NCBI RefSeq assembly: GCF_030161875.1
Contig: NZ_BSVA01000001.1
Coordinates: 1,984,001 to 2,048,000, forward strand
DNA length: 64,000 nt
Origin: Homoserinibacter gongjuensis
GTDB lineage: Bacteria > Actinomycetota > Actinomycetes > Actinomycetales > Microbacteriaceae
Reading direction: 5' to 3'
Under the pieces are notes generated by a model. That model was not told the origin of the DNA, ran no database searches, and was given only the letters and a program-made list of their open reading frames with translations. Both the position numbers and the translations under genes were made by a program. Shown piece by piece: positions 29,457 through 38,665 of the stretch. Every line of letters begins with the position of its first letter. The stretch's first letter is position 1.

Positions 29457-30052
29457 TGGAGAAGATCACCACGATCGAGGGCGTCGCCGTTCCCTTCCGC
29501 CGCTCGAACGTCGACACCGACCAGATCATCCCCGCCGTCTTCCTCAAGCGCGTCACCAAGACGGGCTTCGACGACGCGCTCTTCCACGCGTGGCGCCAGG
29601 ACCCCGACTTCATCCTCAACCGTCGCGAATACCAGGGCGCGAAGGTGCTCATCGCGGGGCCCGACTTCGGCACCGGTTCGAGCCGCGAGCACGCCGTGTG
29701 GGCGCTGCGCGACTTCGGATTCCGCGCGGTCATCTCGCCCCGCTTCGCCGACATCTTCCGCGGCAACTCCGGCAAGCAGGGGCTGCTCACCGGCGTCGTC
29801 GACGAGCAGACCGTCGAACGGCTGTGGGAGCGGATCGAGGCGGAGCCGGGAATGAACGCGACCGTCGACCTGGTTGCACAGACCGTGACGGTCGGCGACC
29901 TCACAGTTCCCTTCGAGATCGACGATTACACTCGGTGGCGACTGTTGGAAGGGCTCGACGACATCGGCCTCACACTGCGCGACGAAGCGCGGATCACCGA
30001 GTTCGAGACCACCCGCGAAAGCTGGCGGCCCCGCACTCTCCCCATCCGCTAG
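29456..30052 (+). CDS. leuD: 3-isopropylmalate dehydratase small subunit
   Basis: This 198-residue partner of LeuC carries the swivelling domain of the aconitase fold. Diagnostic segments are [35 protein letters not shown] and GNSGKQGLL. The ATG overlaps the leuC TGA (TGATG), showing translational coupling. The length is normal for the bacterial family. No frameshift is present. The next gene, murA, begins about 33 bases downstream. Confidence 0.97.
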   Translation: MEKITTIEGVAVPFRRSNVDTDQIIPAVFLKRVTKTGFDDALFHAWRQDPDFILNRREYQGAKVLIAGPDFGTGSSREHAVWALRDFGFRAVISPRFADIFRGNSGKQGLLTGVVDEQTVERLWERIEAEPGMNATVDLVAQTVTVGDLTVPFEIDDYTRWRLLEGLDDIGLTLRDEARITEFETTRESWRPRTLPIR

Positions 30053-30084
30053 CCTCCGGGCTCCATATGAACTAGGTAGACAAC

Positions 30085-31458
30085 GTGGACTCTGTCGCGA
30101 TGAACCTCGCGCGCGACGCCCAGAAGGCGGGAGCGCGGGTGGGCCTCACCTCGGATCGCATCACGATCAACGGGGGCAAGCCCCTCGTCGGCCGCATCGA
30201 TGTGCGCGGCGCGAAGAACCTCGCGACGAAGGCCATGGTCGCAGCCCTGCTCGGCGACAGCCCGAGCCTGCTGCAGAACGTGCCGGAGATCAGCGACGTG
30301 CATGTCGTGACGCGCATGCTCGACGCCTACGGCGTCGCCGTCTCGCAGCCCGCCGAGGGCGAGCTGCTGCTCGACCCCGCGAACGTGCTCAAGGCGCACT
30401 TCGCGCAGATCGACGCGCTCGCAGGCTCCTCCCGCATCCCGATCCTGTTCTGCGGACCGCTGCTGCACCGCCTGGGCGAGGCGCTCATCCCCGACCTCGG
30501 GGGTTGCCGTATCGGCGACCGGCCGATCGACTTCCACATGGATGCGCTGCGCGCCTTCGGTGCGATCGTCGACAAGAGCTACGAGGGCATCCGGATCACG
30601 GCTCCCGACGGCCTGCACGGCGCGAAGATCGAGCTGCCGTACCCGAGTGTCGGCGCGACCGAGCAGGTGCTGTTGACCGGCGTGCGCGCCGAGGGCACCA
30701 CCGAGCTCAAGAACGCCGCGATCGAGCCCGAGATCATGGACCTGATCGCGATCCTGCAGAAGATGGGGGCGATCATCTCGGTCGAGCCCAACCGCACGAT
30801 CTTCATCGAGGGCGTCGACAAGCTGCACGGCTACACCCACCGGGCGATCTTCGACCGCAACGAGGTGGCGAGCTGGGCCTCTGCCGCTCTCGCGACCGAC
30901 GGCGACATCTTCGTCGCAGGCGCCGCGCAGCAGGAGATGATGACGTTCCTCAACGTCTTCCGCAAGGCGGGCGGCGGCTTCGACATCCAGGCCGACGGCA
31001 TCCGCTTCTTCCGTGCGGGCGAGCTCAAGCCCGTCGTCGTCGAGACGGATGTGCACCCGGGCTTCATGACCGACTGGCAGCAGCCCCTCATCGTGGCGCT
31101 CACCCAGGCACCGGGCGTGTCGATGGTGCGCGAGACCGTGTACGAGAACCGTCTCGGGTTCACGAGCGCGCTCATCGAGATGGGCGCCGACATCGTGGTG
31201 CACGAGAAGGGCCTCGAGTCGCCCGACTGGCGCGTGCCGCGTCGTCCGCTCGAGCAGGTGGCCGTGATCACCGGCCCGACGTCCCTGCGCGGTGCCGACG
31301 TCAACGTGCCCGACCTGCGTGGCGGCTTCAGCTACCTCATCGCGGCGCTCACAGCGGAGGGTCGGTCGACGGTCTCCAACGTGGGCATCATCGCCCGTGG
31401 CTACGAGCGGTTCGTCGAGAAGCTCGAGCAGCTCGGCGCGGACTACACGCTCGCCTGA
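30085..31458 (+). CDS. murA: UDP-N-acetylglucosamine 1-carboxyvinyltransferase
   Basis: This 457-residue enzyme catalyses the first committed step of peptidoglycan synthesis by adding enolpyruvate to UDP-GlcNAc. The substrate-binding KN pair is in VRGAKNLATKAMVAALL. The catalytic Cys lies in the loop GGCRIGDRPIDFHMDALRAFG, so the protein should be sensitive to fosfomycin, unlike mycobacterial Asp variants. GTG 30085 is used; ATG 30100 is an in-frame alternative, and homologues often begin near LARDAQKAG. The stop overlaps the ATG of plsC. The family-typical C-terminus (FSYLIAALTAEGRSTVSNV) is intact. Confidence 0.94.
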   Translation: MDSVAMNLARDAQKAGARVGLTSDRITINGGKPLVGRIDVRGAKNLATKAMVAALLGDSPSLLQNVPEISDVHVVTRMLDAYGVAVSQPAEGELLLDPANVLKAHFAQIDALAGSSRIPILFCGPLLHRLGEALIPDLGGCRIGDRPIDFHMDALRAFGAIVDKSYEGIRITAPDGLHGAKIELPYPSVGATEQVLLTGVRAEGTTELKNAAIEPEIMDLIAILQKMGAIISVEPNRTIFIEGVDKLHGYTHRAIFDRNEVASWASAALATDGDIFVAGAAQQEMMTFLNVFRKAGGGFDIQADGIRFFRAGELKPVVVETDVHPGFMTDWQQPLIVALTQAPGVSMVRETVYENRLGFTSALIEMGADIVVHEKGLESPDWRVPRRPLEQVAVITGPTSLRGADVNVPDLRGGFSYLIAALTAEGRSTVSNVGIIARGYERFVEKLEQLGADYTLA

Positions 31459-32201
31459 TGGGCGACGCGGCCACGCGCCCGGCGCGGGAGAAGACCTTCG
31501 GGTGGCGGCTTCTCGCCGCCCTCGTGATCCCGTGGTTGCTGCTCGCGGCGCGCTACCGCATCCGCGACGGCGAGAAGTTGCCGGCGTCCGGGGCCTTCGT
31601 GCTCGCCCCGAACCACTACACGAACCTCGACCCGGTCACGACGGGCTACATCGTGTGGAAGCTCGGTCGCGTCCCGCGGTTCCTGGCCAAGGCGAGCGTC
31701 TTCCGGGTGCCGATCGTCGGGCCGATCCTGAAGGCGACGGGGCAGATCCCCGTGCAGCGGCAGGGCGGTGGCACGCAGTCGCTCGCGGCCGCAGGGCGCC
31801 TCGTCGAAGACGGCCTCGCGGTGATCGTCTACCCGGAGGGCACCCTCACGCGCGAGCCCGACCTCTGGCCCATGCGCGGCAAGTCGGGTGCCGTGCGCAT
31901 GGCGCTCGAGTACGACGTGCCGCTCATCCCGATGGCGCACTGGGGCGTGCAGCAGATCATGCCGCGCTACTCGAAGAAGGTCAGCCTCTTCCCGCGCAAG
32001 AGCGTCGAGGCGATCATCGGAGACCCGGTCGACCTGACGCCGTGGCGCGGTCGGCCCATCACGCACGAGCTGCTCGTCGAGGCCACCGAGGCGGTCATGG
32101 TCGAGATCACGCGGCTGCTCGAGCAGTTGCGCGGCGAGACCGCACCCCTCGAGCGCTGGGATCCGAGTGCCCACGGGCAGACCGAGACCGGCCGCTTCTA
32201 G
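31458..32201 (+). CDS. plsC: 1-acyl-sn-glycerol-3-phosphate acyltransferase
   Basis: This 247-residue PlsC-type acyltransferase converts lysophosphatidate to phosphatidate. Motif I is NHYTNLD (H-x4-D), motif III is YPEGTLTREP, and an IPVQRQGGG segment precedes it. A hydrophobic N-terminal stretch (LLAALVIPWLLLAARYRI) suggests membrane association. ATG 31458 overlaps the murA stop. It stands with gpsA two genes downstream, so phospholipid precursor functions are grouped here. The gene ends nine bases from the convergent gene at 32211. Confidence 0.93.
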   Translation: MGDAATRPAREKTFGWRLLAALVIPWLLLAARYRIRDGEKLPASGAFVLAPNHYTNLDPVTTGYIVWKLGRVPRFLAKASVFRVPIVGPILKATGQIPVQRQGGGTQSLAAAGRLVEDGLAVIVYPEGTLTREPDLWPMRGKSGAVRMALEYDVPLIPMAHWGVQQIMPRYSKKVSLFPRKSVEAIIGDPVDLTPWRGRPITHELLVEATEAVMVEITRLLEQLRGETAPLERWDPSAHGQTETGRF

Positions 32202-32210
32202 CCCAGGCGG

Positions 32211-32971
32211 TCAGCCACCGGATGCGTGCGCCTCGCGGGCGAGCAGGGTCGCGGTCACGACGGCGGCGGGCATGACCGCGATCTGACCGCCCGGTACGAG
32301 GTAGCACAGGTGCACGGCCACCCCGAAGCCGAGCACGCGGGGGTTGCGGGAGCGCAGCATCCGCACCCGTTCACGACGATCGAGCCCGCGCGCCTCGAGC
32401 GGTCGGGCGGTCAGCTCGAGGGCCACCAGGCGGCTGGCCACGAGGAAGCCGAGCGCGGGCGCGAGCAGGCCCAGCACGGGGATGAACCCGAGGATCCAGA
32501 TCACGAGGCCGCTCACGACGCCCTGCAGCACGAGCCGGGCGGCGTCGCCCACGCTGCGCCAGAACCCGGGCTCCCGCACCGGGGAAGGCCGCCGGCGTGC
32601 TCCTCGACACCGCGCCAGATCTTCTCGTAGACGGGGTCGCCCACGAGCAGCGTCACCGCCGTGAACGCGAATCCGACGAGCACGAGCGCACCGGCGAGGG
32701 TGGCGACGCCGATGGTGACCCGGATCGCGACCCGGGCCCACTCCCACCAGTTCGCGGCGAAGGGCGTCATCCAGGTGGTGATCGTGTCGAGGTTGATCGC
32801 GAGCAGCACGAGCAGCACCGCGAACACCGCCGCCACGATGACCGCGGGCACGAGTCCGAGCGCCATGAGACCCGGGCGCACCCGCCAGAAGGCGAATCCG
32901 TGCCGCAACGAGATGAAGCCGCGCGCGAACTCGCCGAACCAGCGTCGCATCCGTCCCGATCCGGCGGCCAT
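32211..32971 (-). CDS. EI24/CysZ-like multi-pass membrane protein (frameshifted)
   Basis: This reconstructed 253-residue protein has four to five strongly hydrophobic segments (LVPAVIVAAVFAVLLVLLAI, LAGALVLVGFAFTAVTLLVG, VSGLVIWILGFIPVLGLLAP, and a last near VLGFGVAVHLCYLVPGGQ). The order and the motif GDPVYEKIW fit the EI24 domain family, which includes sulfate transporter CysZ. One base is missing at 32581-32584 (GGGG on this strand). ATG 32971 starts ahead of a basic RMRRW region. It lies divergent from gpsA across 65 bases. Substrate is not predictable from sequence. Confidence 0.85.
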
Positions 32972-33024
32972 GGCATCCAGGGTACCGACGCGGCGATGCG
33001 CACGGCGGCGGCATGTGCATGGGG

Positions 33025-33030
33025 GAGAAT
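33025..33030 (+). promoter_or_regulatory. -10-like box of gpsA, leaderless arrangement
   Basis: GAGAAT is followed after exactly six bases by the GTG used as start for gpsA, which would place transcription and translation starts together. GGGGGAG just upstream could alternatively act as a ribosome site from an earlier start. Confidence 0.4.
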
Positions 33031-33036
33031 GGGCGG

Positions 33037-34062
33037 GTGAGTCTGGACGAGGTCGCCGAATCGCGGCGTGTAGCCGTGCTCGGTGCCGGATCCTGGGGCA
33101 CCACGTTCGCGAAGATCCTCGCCGACGGCGGGTCGCGCGTGTCGATCTGGGCCAGGCGCCCGGAGGTGGCGCGCGAGATCATGCAGTCGCACCGCAACTC
33201 CGACTACCTGCCCGGCATCAACCTGCCGCTCGGCATCGATGCGTCGAGCATGCTGCCCGAGGTGCTCGCCGGGGCGCAGCAGGTGTATCTCTCGGTGCCG
33301 AGCCAATCGCTGCGCGAGAACCTGCGCATCGTGCGCGAGCTGATCCCCGAACGCGTGCCCGTGGTCTCGCTCATGAAGGGTGTCGAGAAGGGCACCCGCT
33401 ACCGCATGAGCGAGGTGATCGCGCAGGAGCTCGACATCGCACCCGAGCGCATCGCCGTCGTCTCGGGCCCGAACCTCGCGCTCGAGATCGCCAAGCAGCA
33501 ACCCACGGCGGCCGTCGTGTCGTCGTCGAGCCTCGAGACGGCATCCGCGGTGGCGCTCGCGGCCCGCAACCCGTACTTCCGCTCGTTCGTGAACACGGAT
33601 GTCGTGGGCACCGAATTCGGTGGCGTGCTCAAGAACCTGATCGCGGTCGCGATCGGCATCGTCGACGGCGTCGGCTACGGCGAGAACACCAAGGCCTCGA
33701 TCATCACGCGCGGACTCGTGGAGATGACCGACTTCGCTGTCGCGTTCGGGGCGCTGCCCGAGACCATGAGCGGCCTCGCGGGGCTCGGCGACCTCATCGC
33801 GACGTGCGAGTCGCCGCTCTCGCGCAACAACACCGCGGGCCGCCTGCTCGGACAGGGGTACGACTATCACGCGGTCATCGCGCAGATGAACCAGACGGCG
33901 GAGGGCATCACCTCGGTGGCTCCCATCCTCGAGCTCGCGGCGGAGCGCGGGGTCGAGATGCCCATCGTGAGCCAGGTGGCCGAGGTGCTGGCGGGTACGC
34001 TGGACCCGCGGGACATCGCCCCGCACCTCACGACCGACACCGACGTGCCGCAGGGCGAATGA
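33037..34062 (+). CDS. gpsA: NAD(P)H-dependent glycerol-3-phosphate dehydrogenase
   Basis: This intact 341-residue enzyme reduces dihydroxyacetone phosphate to glycerol-3-phosphate for phospholipid synthesis. The Rossmann motif VLGAGSWGTTFAKI starts about residue 10. The catalytic Lys lies in GGVLKNLIAVAIGI. Further family blocks are GLGDLIATCESPLSRN and VVSGPNLALEIAK. GTG 33037 is preferred because it places the Rossmann strand near the N-terminus and follows a -10-like hexamer by six bases; ATG 33013 and 33019 are in-frame alternatives. ddl follows after 28 bases. Confidence 0.95.
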   Translation: MSLDEVAESRRVAVLGAGSWGTTFAKILADGGSRVSIWARRPEVAREIMQSHRNSDYLPGINLPLGIDASSMLPEVLAGAQQVYLSVPSQSLRENLRIVRELIPERVPVVSLMKGVEKGTRYRMSEVIAQELDIAPERIAVVSGPNLALEIAKQQPTAAVVSSSSLETASAVALAARNPYFRSFVNTDVVGTEFGGVLKNLIAVAIGIVDGVGYGENTKASIITRGLVEMTDFAVAFGALPETMSGLAGLGDLIATCESPLSRNNTAGRLLGQGYDYHAVIAQMNQTAEGITSVAPILELAAERGVEMPIVSQVAEVLAGTLDPRDIAPHLTTDTDVPQGE

Positions 34063-34090
34063 CCCGGGCCGTCCCGAGCCCGGAGGCCGC

Positions 34091-35173
34091 ATGATCCGCG
34101 TCGCCCTGCTGTTCGGCGGGCGCTCGAGCGAGCACGGCATCTCCTGTGCGACCGCGGCGGGCGTGCTGACGGCCATCGATCGCGAGAGGTACGAGGTGGT
34201 GCCGATCGGCATCACGCGCGCGGGCGCCTGGACGCTGCAGCCCGACGACGCCGAGCTGTTCGCGTTGCGGGCCGAGCTGCCCGAGGTGGTCGACAACGGC
34301 ACGCGCGTGCGTCTGCCGGATGCGGCGACCTCGCGGGCGTTCACCCTGGTCGACGCCGACGGGGTCGAGTCGTCGCTCGGCGACATCGACGTGGTGTTCC
34401 CGATCCTGCACGGCAGGTTCGGCGAGGACGGCACGGTGCAGGGCGAGCTGGATCTGCTCGACGTGCCCTACGTCGGCAACGGGGTGCTCGCATCCGCTCT
34501 CGCCATGGACAAGCACATGACCAAGTCGGTGCTCGTCTCGGCCGGGGTCGAGGTGGCCCCCTGGGTCTCGCTCACTCGAGCCAGGTGGGGCGGGCAACGT
34601 GAACTCTTCGAGCGTCGCATCCGCGGCCTCGGGATGCCGGTCTTCGTGAAGCCGTCGCGCGCCGGATCGTCGGTGGGCGTCACGAAGGTCACCGACGAGA
34701 CCGAATTGGATGCCGCGATCGAGCTGGCGTTCGCCGAGGACAGCACGGTGCTGGTCGAGGCCGCGATCGTGGGCCGTGAGGTCGAATGCGCCGTGCTCGA
34801 GGGACGCGACGGCGGCGAGCCGCGCGTGAGCGTTGCGGGCGAGATCGTCGTGACGGGACGCGACTTCTACGACTTCGACGCCAAGTACCTCGACCCGGAC
34901 GCCGCGCAGCTGATCTGCCCGGCATCGCTCGGGGACGGCGAGTTGCGCGAGATGCAGCGCATCGCGGCGCGCTCGTTCGAGGCGATCGGCGGGGCGGGGC
35001 TCGCGCGGGTGGACTTCTTCCTGACCGACGCGGGGTTCGTCGTCAACGAGATCAACACGATGCCGGGATTCACGCCGATCTCGATGTTCCCGAGCTGTTG
35101 GCAGGCGAGCGGGATGTCGTATCCCGAGCTCATCACCGAGCTCATAGAATTGGGTCTCGCCGCTCGACGCTGA
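34091..35173 (+). CDS. ddl: D-alanine--D-alanine ligase
   Basis: This is an intact 360-residue ATP-grasp ligase that makes D-Ala-D-Ala for peptidoglycan. It begins with VALLFGGRSSEHGIS. It contains the ATP-grasp loop KPSRAGSSVGV, the EVECAVL strand and the C-terminal EINTMPGFTPISMFP. CGGAGG ten bases before ATG 34091 is a good ribosome site. The gene follows gpsA in the conserved order seen in many Actinobacteria. Length and motifs match a normal Ddl; no vancomycin-type (D-Lac) features were looked for beyond these motifs. Confidence 0.96.
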   Translation: MIRVALLFGGRSSEHGISCATAAGVLTAIDRERYEVVPIGITRAGAWTLQPDDAELFALRAELPEVVDNGTRVRLPDAATSRAFTLVDADGVESSLGDIDVVFPILHGRFGEDGTVQGELDLLDVPYVGNGVLASALAMDKHMTKSVLVSAGVEVAPWVSLTRARWGGQRELFERRIRGLGMPVFVKPSRAGSSVGVTKVTDETELDAAIELAFAEDSTVLVEAAIVGREVECAVLEGRDGGEPRVSVAGEIVVTGRDFYDFDAKYLDPDAAQLICPASLGDGELREMQRIAARSFEAIGGAGLARVDFFLTDAGFVVNEINTMPGFTPISMFPSCWQASGMSYPELITELIELGLAARR

Positions 35174-35175
35174 CG

Positions 35176-35203
35176 TTAAGTGGACTCCAGAGTCCGCTAT
35201 ATT
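35176..35203 (+). promoter_or_regulatory. Promoter with small palindrome, leaderless start at 35210
   Basis: TATATT (35198-35203) lies six bases before GTG 35210. A -35-like TTAAGT occurs at 35176-35181, 16 bases upstream of it. Between them is the palindrome GGACTCCAGAGTCC (6-bp arms), which could be a repressor site. Confidence 0.5.
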
Positions 35204-35209
35204 CGAGAA

Positions 35210-36284
35210 GTGATCCGATTCACCGCTCTCGCTCTCGCGTTCGTCTCGGCCCTGGGGCTCGCGCTCGTGCCCACCGCATCCGCGTCGGCCGCCGACGACT
35301 TCGCGGCGACGAGCTCGATCGCCGAGTATTTCGAAGGCTCGACCGCCGACATCTACCTCGTGAATGCGCCGGCGGATGTCGTGAGCTACAGCTGGGAGTG
35401 GCGGCCGGAAGGCGAGAGCGCCTGGTACCCCGTGTCGGGCTTCGCCGACTGGATCATGTTCCCCGTCTACGCCGGCTCGGGCGGCGACTACCGCGCGGCG
35501 GTCACCGATGCAGGCGGCGTCACGAGCTACAGCGCGCCGTACACCCTCGTCGTGAAGCGACTCGAGTGGTCGCCGAGCCCGATGTACCTGCCCGAGGGGT
35601 GACGCTCAGCCAGACCGCGCACTTCGTGAACGGCGACGACAGCCTCATCCGCTGGCAGACCGCGACGAGCCCCTTCGGCCCGTGGACCGAGCTGGCAGGC
35701 GTGAGCGGACCCGAACTGTCGATCCCCGCGAGCCTCGCCCTTCACGGGCTGCTGCTGCGCCCCGTGGTGTCGGTGTCGGGAGTCGAGCTCGTCGGCGCTT
35801 TCGCGAACGTCTACGTCTTCGCGGCCGAGCCCGCACTCGTCGAGCAGACGGATGCCGAGACGGTTGCCGCGAACACCGCGCTCACGCTCATCCAGGGCGC
35901 CCACCTCGACGGCAGCACCCTCGTCGTCGACGTGCCGAGCGGTGATCCCTTCGGCGGGCACACCTGGTTCCACGGCACGGGATACTCGACGCCGACCTCG
36001 CTCGGCTGGAGCCGCGTGGTCGGCGGCCAGTTGCGCTTCGACGTGTCGAGCCTCGCCCCTGGTCAGCACCTGCTGCTGCTGCGGCTGCCCCGGCTCAACG
36101 GCAGCGGCCTGGCGCTGAGCGACGCCGTGAGCTTCACGATCCCCGCCGCGGTGCAGCCCGCCGCCGACGACCCGCAGCTCGCGGCGACGGGACCGGACGA
36201 GGGGCGGCACCCTGGGCGCTCGGTGCGCTCGCCATGGGCCTGCTGCTGCTCGTGAGCGCGCGGCGACGTTCCGTGCTTCGCTGA
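35210..36284 (+). CDS. Secreted cell-wall protein with LAATG sorting signal (2 frameshifts)
   Basis: This reconstructed 358-residue protein has a signal peptide (FTALALAFVSALGLALVPTA, cleavage near ASASA-ADD), two or three Ig-like beta domains, and a C-terminal cell-wall sorting signal. That signal consists of LAATG, a hydrophobic helix (WALGALAMGLLLLVSA) and the tail RRRSVLR. LAxTG is the signal type recognised by class E sortases of Actinobacteria, so it should be peptidoglycan-linked. No sortase gene is in the window. Restoring one G at 35596-35599 and one at 36201-36204 joins the parts. GTG 35210 is chosen over 35180 because of the promoter. It abuts a convergent TetR gene. Confidence 0.83.
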
Positions 36285-36932
36285 TCAGTCCCCGGTGCCG
36301 TCGAGGCCGTGCACCCCGCGGTGATAGGCCTCGAGCGTCAGCGAGATGCTCTCGAGCGGGGTGGCGCCGGGCGCGCGCAGTCCGTCGAGCATGATCGCCA
36401 CGAGGCGCATGCCCAGGATGTGCCGCATGGGGTCGGCCAGGTGCGCCATGCCGCCGAGCGCGAGCGGGATCGACGCGACGTCGTAGCCCCTCGCATCCGC
36501 TCGCACCACGCCGTCGGCCTGCGCGAGCTCGAGGTCGCGCAGCAGCGGGGCGACCCAGCGGTCACCCGGGCGGTAATCGGGATCGATCTCGGCCATCCGA
36601 CGCATGACGGCGGGCAGCACGGGAAGTGCGAACATGAGCTCGACGCTGCCGTAGGCGAAGGCCTGCAGGCGGTCCCAGCCCGGCTGCTCGTTGCGCTCGA
36701 TGATCGCCACGAGGTCGTCGACGCGCGCCACGGCGCGGTCGTAGAGGGCCCGGATGAGGTCATCGCGGCTCGGAAAGCGCCGGAAAAGGGTGGCGTTGCC
36801 GAGGCCCGCGAGCTCGGCCAGCCGATGCAGCGACGCGTCGACGCCGTGTTCGGCGAAGAACACCTCCGCGGCGTCGAGGATGCGCTCGCGGCTCTCCGCG
36901 ACCTCCCGCCGTTCGGCACGCGCCCGCGCCAC
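36285..36932 (-). CDS. TetR/AcrR-family transcriptional regulator
   Basis: This intact 215-residue protein has an N-terminal helix-turn-helix of the TetR type (RERILDAAEVFFAEHGVDAS, LAELAGLGNATLFRRFPSRD) and a helical ligand/dimer domain (from about residue 80). GTG 36932 gives a normal N-terminus. Its stop is directly adjacent to the stop of the convergent sortase substrate. The upstream neighbour on the same strand is the DUF3515 gene, ending two bases away. The target and ligand are unknown. The usual target of such regulators is a neighbouring gene or its own promoter. Confidence 0.92.
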   Translation of the reverse strand: MARARAERREVAESRERILDAAEVFFAEHGVDASLHRLAELAGLGNATLFRRFPSRDDLIRALYDRAVARVDDLVAIIERNEQPGWDRLQAFAYGSVELMFALPVLPAVMRRMAEIDPDYRPGDRWVAPLLRDLELAQADGVVRADARGYDVASIPLALGGMAHLADPMRHILGMRLVAIMLDGLRAPGATPLESISLTLEAYHRGVHGLDGTGD

Positions 36933-36934
36933 GG

Positions 36935-37456
36935 TCAGCCGCCCGACTCCGTACCGGCGCCCGCGCCCGAGTCGCCGTCGATGATCTCGGCGTCGTCGAG
37001 GTCGGTGCACGCGTGGCCGTTGGGGGTCGTCCACGACACGGCGCGCGAGAGATCCATGAGGGCGGGCGTCGTGCCCGTCTGCGTGGTGTCGACCACGACG
37101 TCGATCGCGGGCTCGCGGCCGTAGCTGCGCAGCACGTAGCTGGGCTTCTGGCTGTCGTCGACGAGCCAGTAGATGCCGTCGATCTGGATGCAGCGCTGCG
37201 TCGACGCGCTCGGCACCTCGACGCCGCAGTACAGCAGCACGGTCGTGGGCGATCCCCAGGCCCCGGTCGCCTGCGCGTTGGTCTCGCGACGCTCCTGGCC
37301 GGCGACGTCCTCGGGCAGCCGCACGATGACATCCGCGCACCCCGGATTGTTGGAATCGTCGGCCGCCTGCAGGGGAACGATGGCCGAGCATCCGGCGAGC
37401 GATGCCACGAGCGAGGCGGCCGCTGCCGCGGCGACGACGACTCGGGAGATGCGCAC
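36935..37456 (-). CDS. DUF3515 lipoprotein
   Basis: This 173-residue protein has a lipoprotein signal peptide ending in the lipobox LAGC (SRVVVAAAAAASLVASLAGC). A DUF3515 domain follows (NNPGCADVIVRLPEDVAGQE, TTVLLYCGVEVP, IDGIYWLVDD) with conserved Cys residues. This family is found beside ddl and thiL in Actinobacteria, and its function is not established. GTG 37456 is divergent from thiL with only 21 bases between start codons, so the two promoters must overlap. TetR follows on the same strand. Confidence 0.88.
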   Translation of the reverse strand: MRISRVVVAAAAAASLVASLAGCSAIVPLQAADDSNNPGCADVIVRLPEDVAGQERRETNAQATGAWGSPTTVLLYCGVEVPSASTQRCIQIDGIYWLVDDSQKPSYVLRSYGREPAIDVVVDTTQTGTTPALMDLSRAVSWTTPNGHACTDLDDAEIIDGDSGAGAGTESGG

Positions 37457-37464
37457 ACTCCAGG

Positions 37465-37470
37465 CTAACC
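37465..37470 (+). promoter_or_regulatory. -10-like box of thiL, leaderless arrangement
   Basis: TAACCT is followed after exactly six bases by GTG 37478. It lies within the 21-base gap between two divergent start codons, leaving no room for a normal ribosome site. Confidence 0.55.
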
Positions 37471-37477
37471 TGGCGAG

Positions 37478-38461
37478 GTGACGGAGGCGGACGAGACCCT
37501 GGGCGCTCTCGGGGAGTCCGCGGTGCTGCGACGCATCTTTCCGCGCCTGCCGGATGCCGCATCCGCTCTGCTCGGGCCGGGTGACGACGCCGCGGTGGTG
37601 GCAGCGCCCGATGGCCGGTTCGTGGTGACCACCGACACGCTCGTGCACGGACCCGACTTTCGACACGCGTGGTCGAGCCCCTTCCAGCTGGGCTGGAAGG
37701 CGGCCGCCACCAACCTCGCGGATGTTGCGGCGGTGGGGGCGCGGCCGACGGCGCTCGTGGTGGCGCTCGTGGCGCCCGCCTCGACGCCGGCCGCGTGGCT
37801 CGAAGCCTTCGCCGACGGGCTACGCGAGTCGTGCGCAGCGCTCGCGCCCGGGTGCGGCGTCGTCGGGGGCGACCTCTCGGTGTCCGACCAGCTCACGGTC
37901 GCCGTGACGGCGTTCGGCGATCTCGAGGGGCGCGCTCCCGTGCTGCGCTCCGGGGCCCGGGCGGGCGACATCGTCGCCGTGTGCGGTGAGCTCGGCCTCG
38001 CCGGGCGCGGGCTCGAGCTGCTGTTCGAGCGCGGCGTGGGTCATGCGGGCGAACCGGATGCGGACGCCGCCACGGCGCTGCGTCCCACCTTCGATCGCGA
38101 GCTCGACGCGCAGCTGGCCCCGCATCCGCCGATCGGGTCCGGGGTCGTGGCGGCGCGCGCGGGCGCGACGGCCATGATGGATGTGAGCGACGGCCTCGCC
38201 CTCGACGCGCGACGGCTCGCCGAGGCATCCGGGGTCGTCCTCGACCTCGACGCGGTAGCCGTGGGCTCGCCGCTCGCGCTCACCGGCGGCGAGGATCACG
38301 CGCTGCTCGCGACGTTCCCCGCGCCCCGGGAACTGCCGGCGGGCTTCCGCCCGATCGGCCGGGTGGTCGCGGGCGCCCCGGAGCTCCGCGTCGACGGGCG
38401 CGCCTTCACCCGCCGCGGCGGCTGGGACCCGTACGCCGACTGGGACGGCGGAAGCGGCTGA
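37478..38461 (+). CDS. thiL: Thiamine-monophosphate kinase
   Basis: This intact 327-residue enzyme phosphorylates thiamine monophosphate to thiamine diphosphate. It has the PurM/ThiL fold motifs: LLGPGDDAAVV, TTDTLVHGPDF, VGGDLS and MDVSDGLALDARRLA. The GTG start at 37478 directly follows a -10-like box by six bases. The C-terminus ends in a short PYADWDGGSG tail. The region downstream (38462-38780) is non-coding and repetitive. Confidence 0.94.
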   Translation: MTEADETLGALGESAVLRRIFPRLPDAASALLGPGDDAAVVAAPDGRFVVTTDTLVHGPDFRHAWSSPFQLGWKAAATNLADVAAVGARPTALVVALVAPASTPAAWLEAFADGLRESCAALAPGCGVVGGDLSVSDQLTVAVTAFGDLEGRAPVLRSGARAGDIVAVCGELGLAGRGLELLFERGVGHAGEPDADAATALRPTFDRELDAQLAPHPPIGSGVVAARAGATAMMDVSDGLALDARRLAEASGVVLDLDAVAVGSPLALTGGEDHALLATFPAPRELPAGFRPIGRVVAGAPELRVDGRAFTRRGGWDPYADWDGGSG

Positions 38462-38462
38462 C

Positions 38463-38540
38463 GCGGCGTCGCCGGCTGGGCGCGGCGTCGCCGGCTGGCG
38501 CGCGGCGTGGCGGCATCGCCGGCTGGCGCGGCGTCGTCCC
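38463..38540 (+). repeat. GC-rich imperfect tandem repeat downstream of thiL
   Basis: About four imperfect units built on GCGGCGTCGCCGGCTGG follow thiL directly; the third is extended and the last is partial. This is the first part of a gene-free stretch of about 320 bases. No ORF with family features is visible in it. Confidence 0.7.
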
Positions 38541-38594
38541 TGCCGCCCTCCACTGCGCGAGTAGCCGTGCCGCAGCGTGCCACCGCCGCCCCGC

Positions 38595-38665
38595 GCTGTT
38601 GTGCAGGACTCTCGCTGTTGTGCAGGACTCTCGCTGTTGTGCAGGACTCTCGCTGTTGTGCAGGA
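38595..38665 (+). repeat. 19-bp tandem repeat, three full copies plus one partial
   Basis: The 19-base unit GCTGTTGTGCAGGACTCTC occurs at 38595-38613, 38614-38632 and 38633-38651. A fourth copy from 38652 diverges after GCTGTTGTGCAGGA. The three complete copies are identical. There is no spacer between them, so it is not a CRISPR array. Confidence 0.92.
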
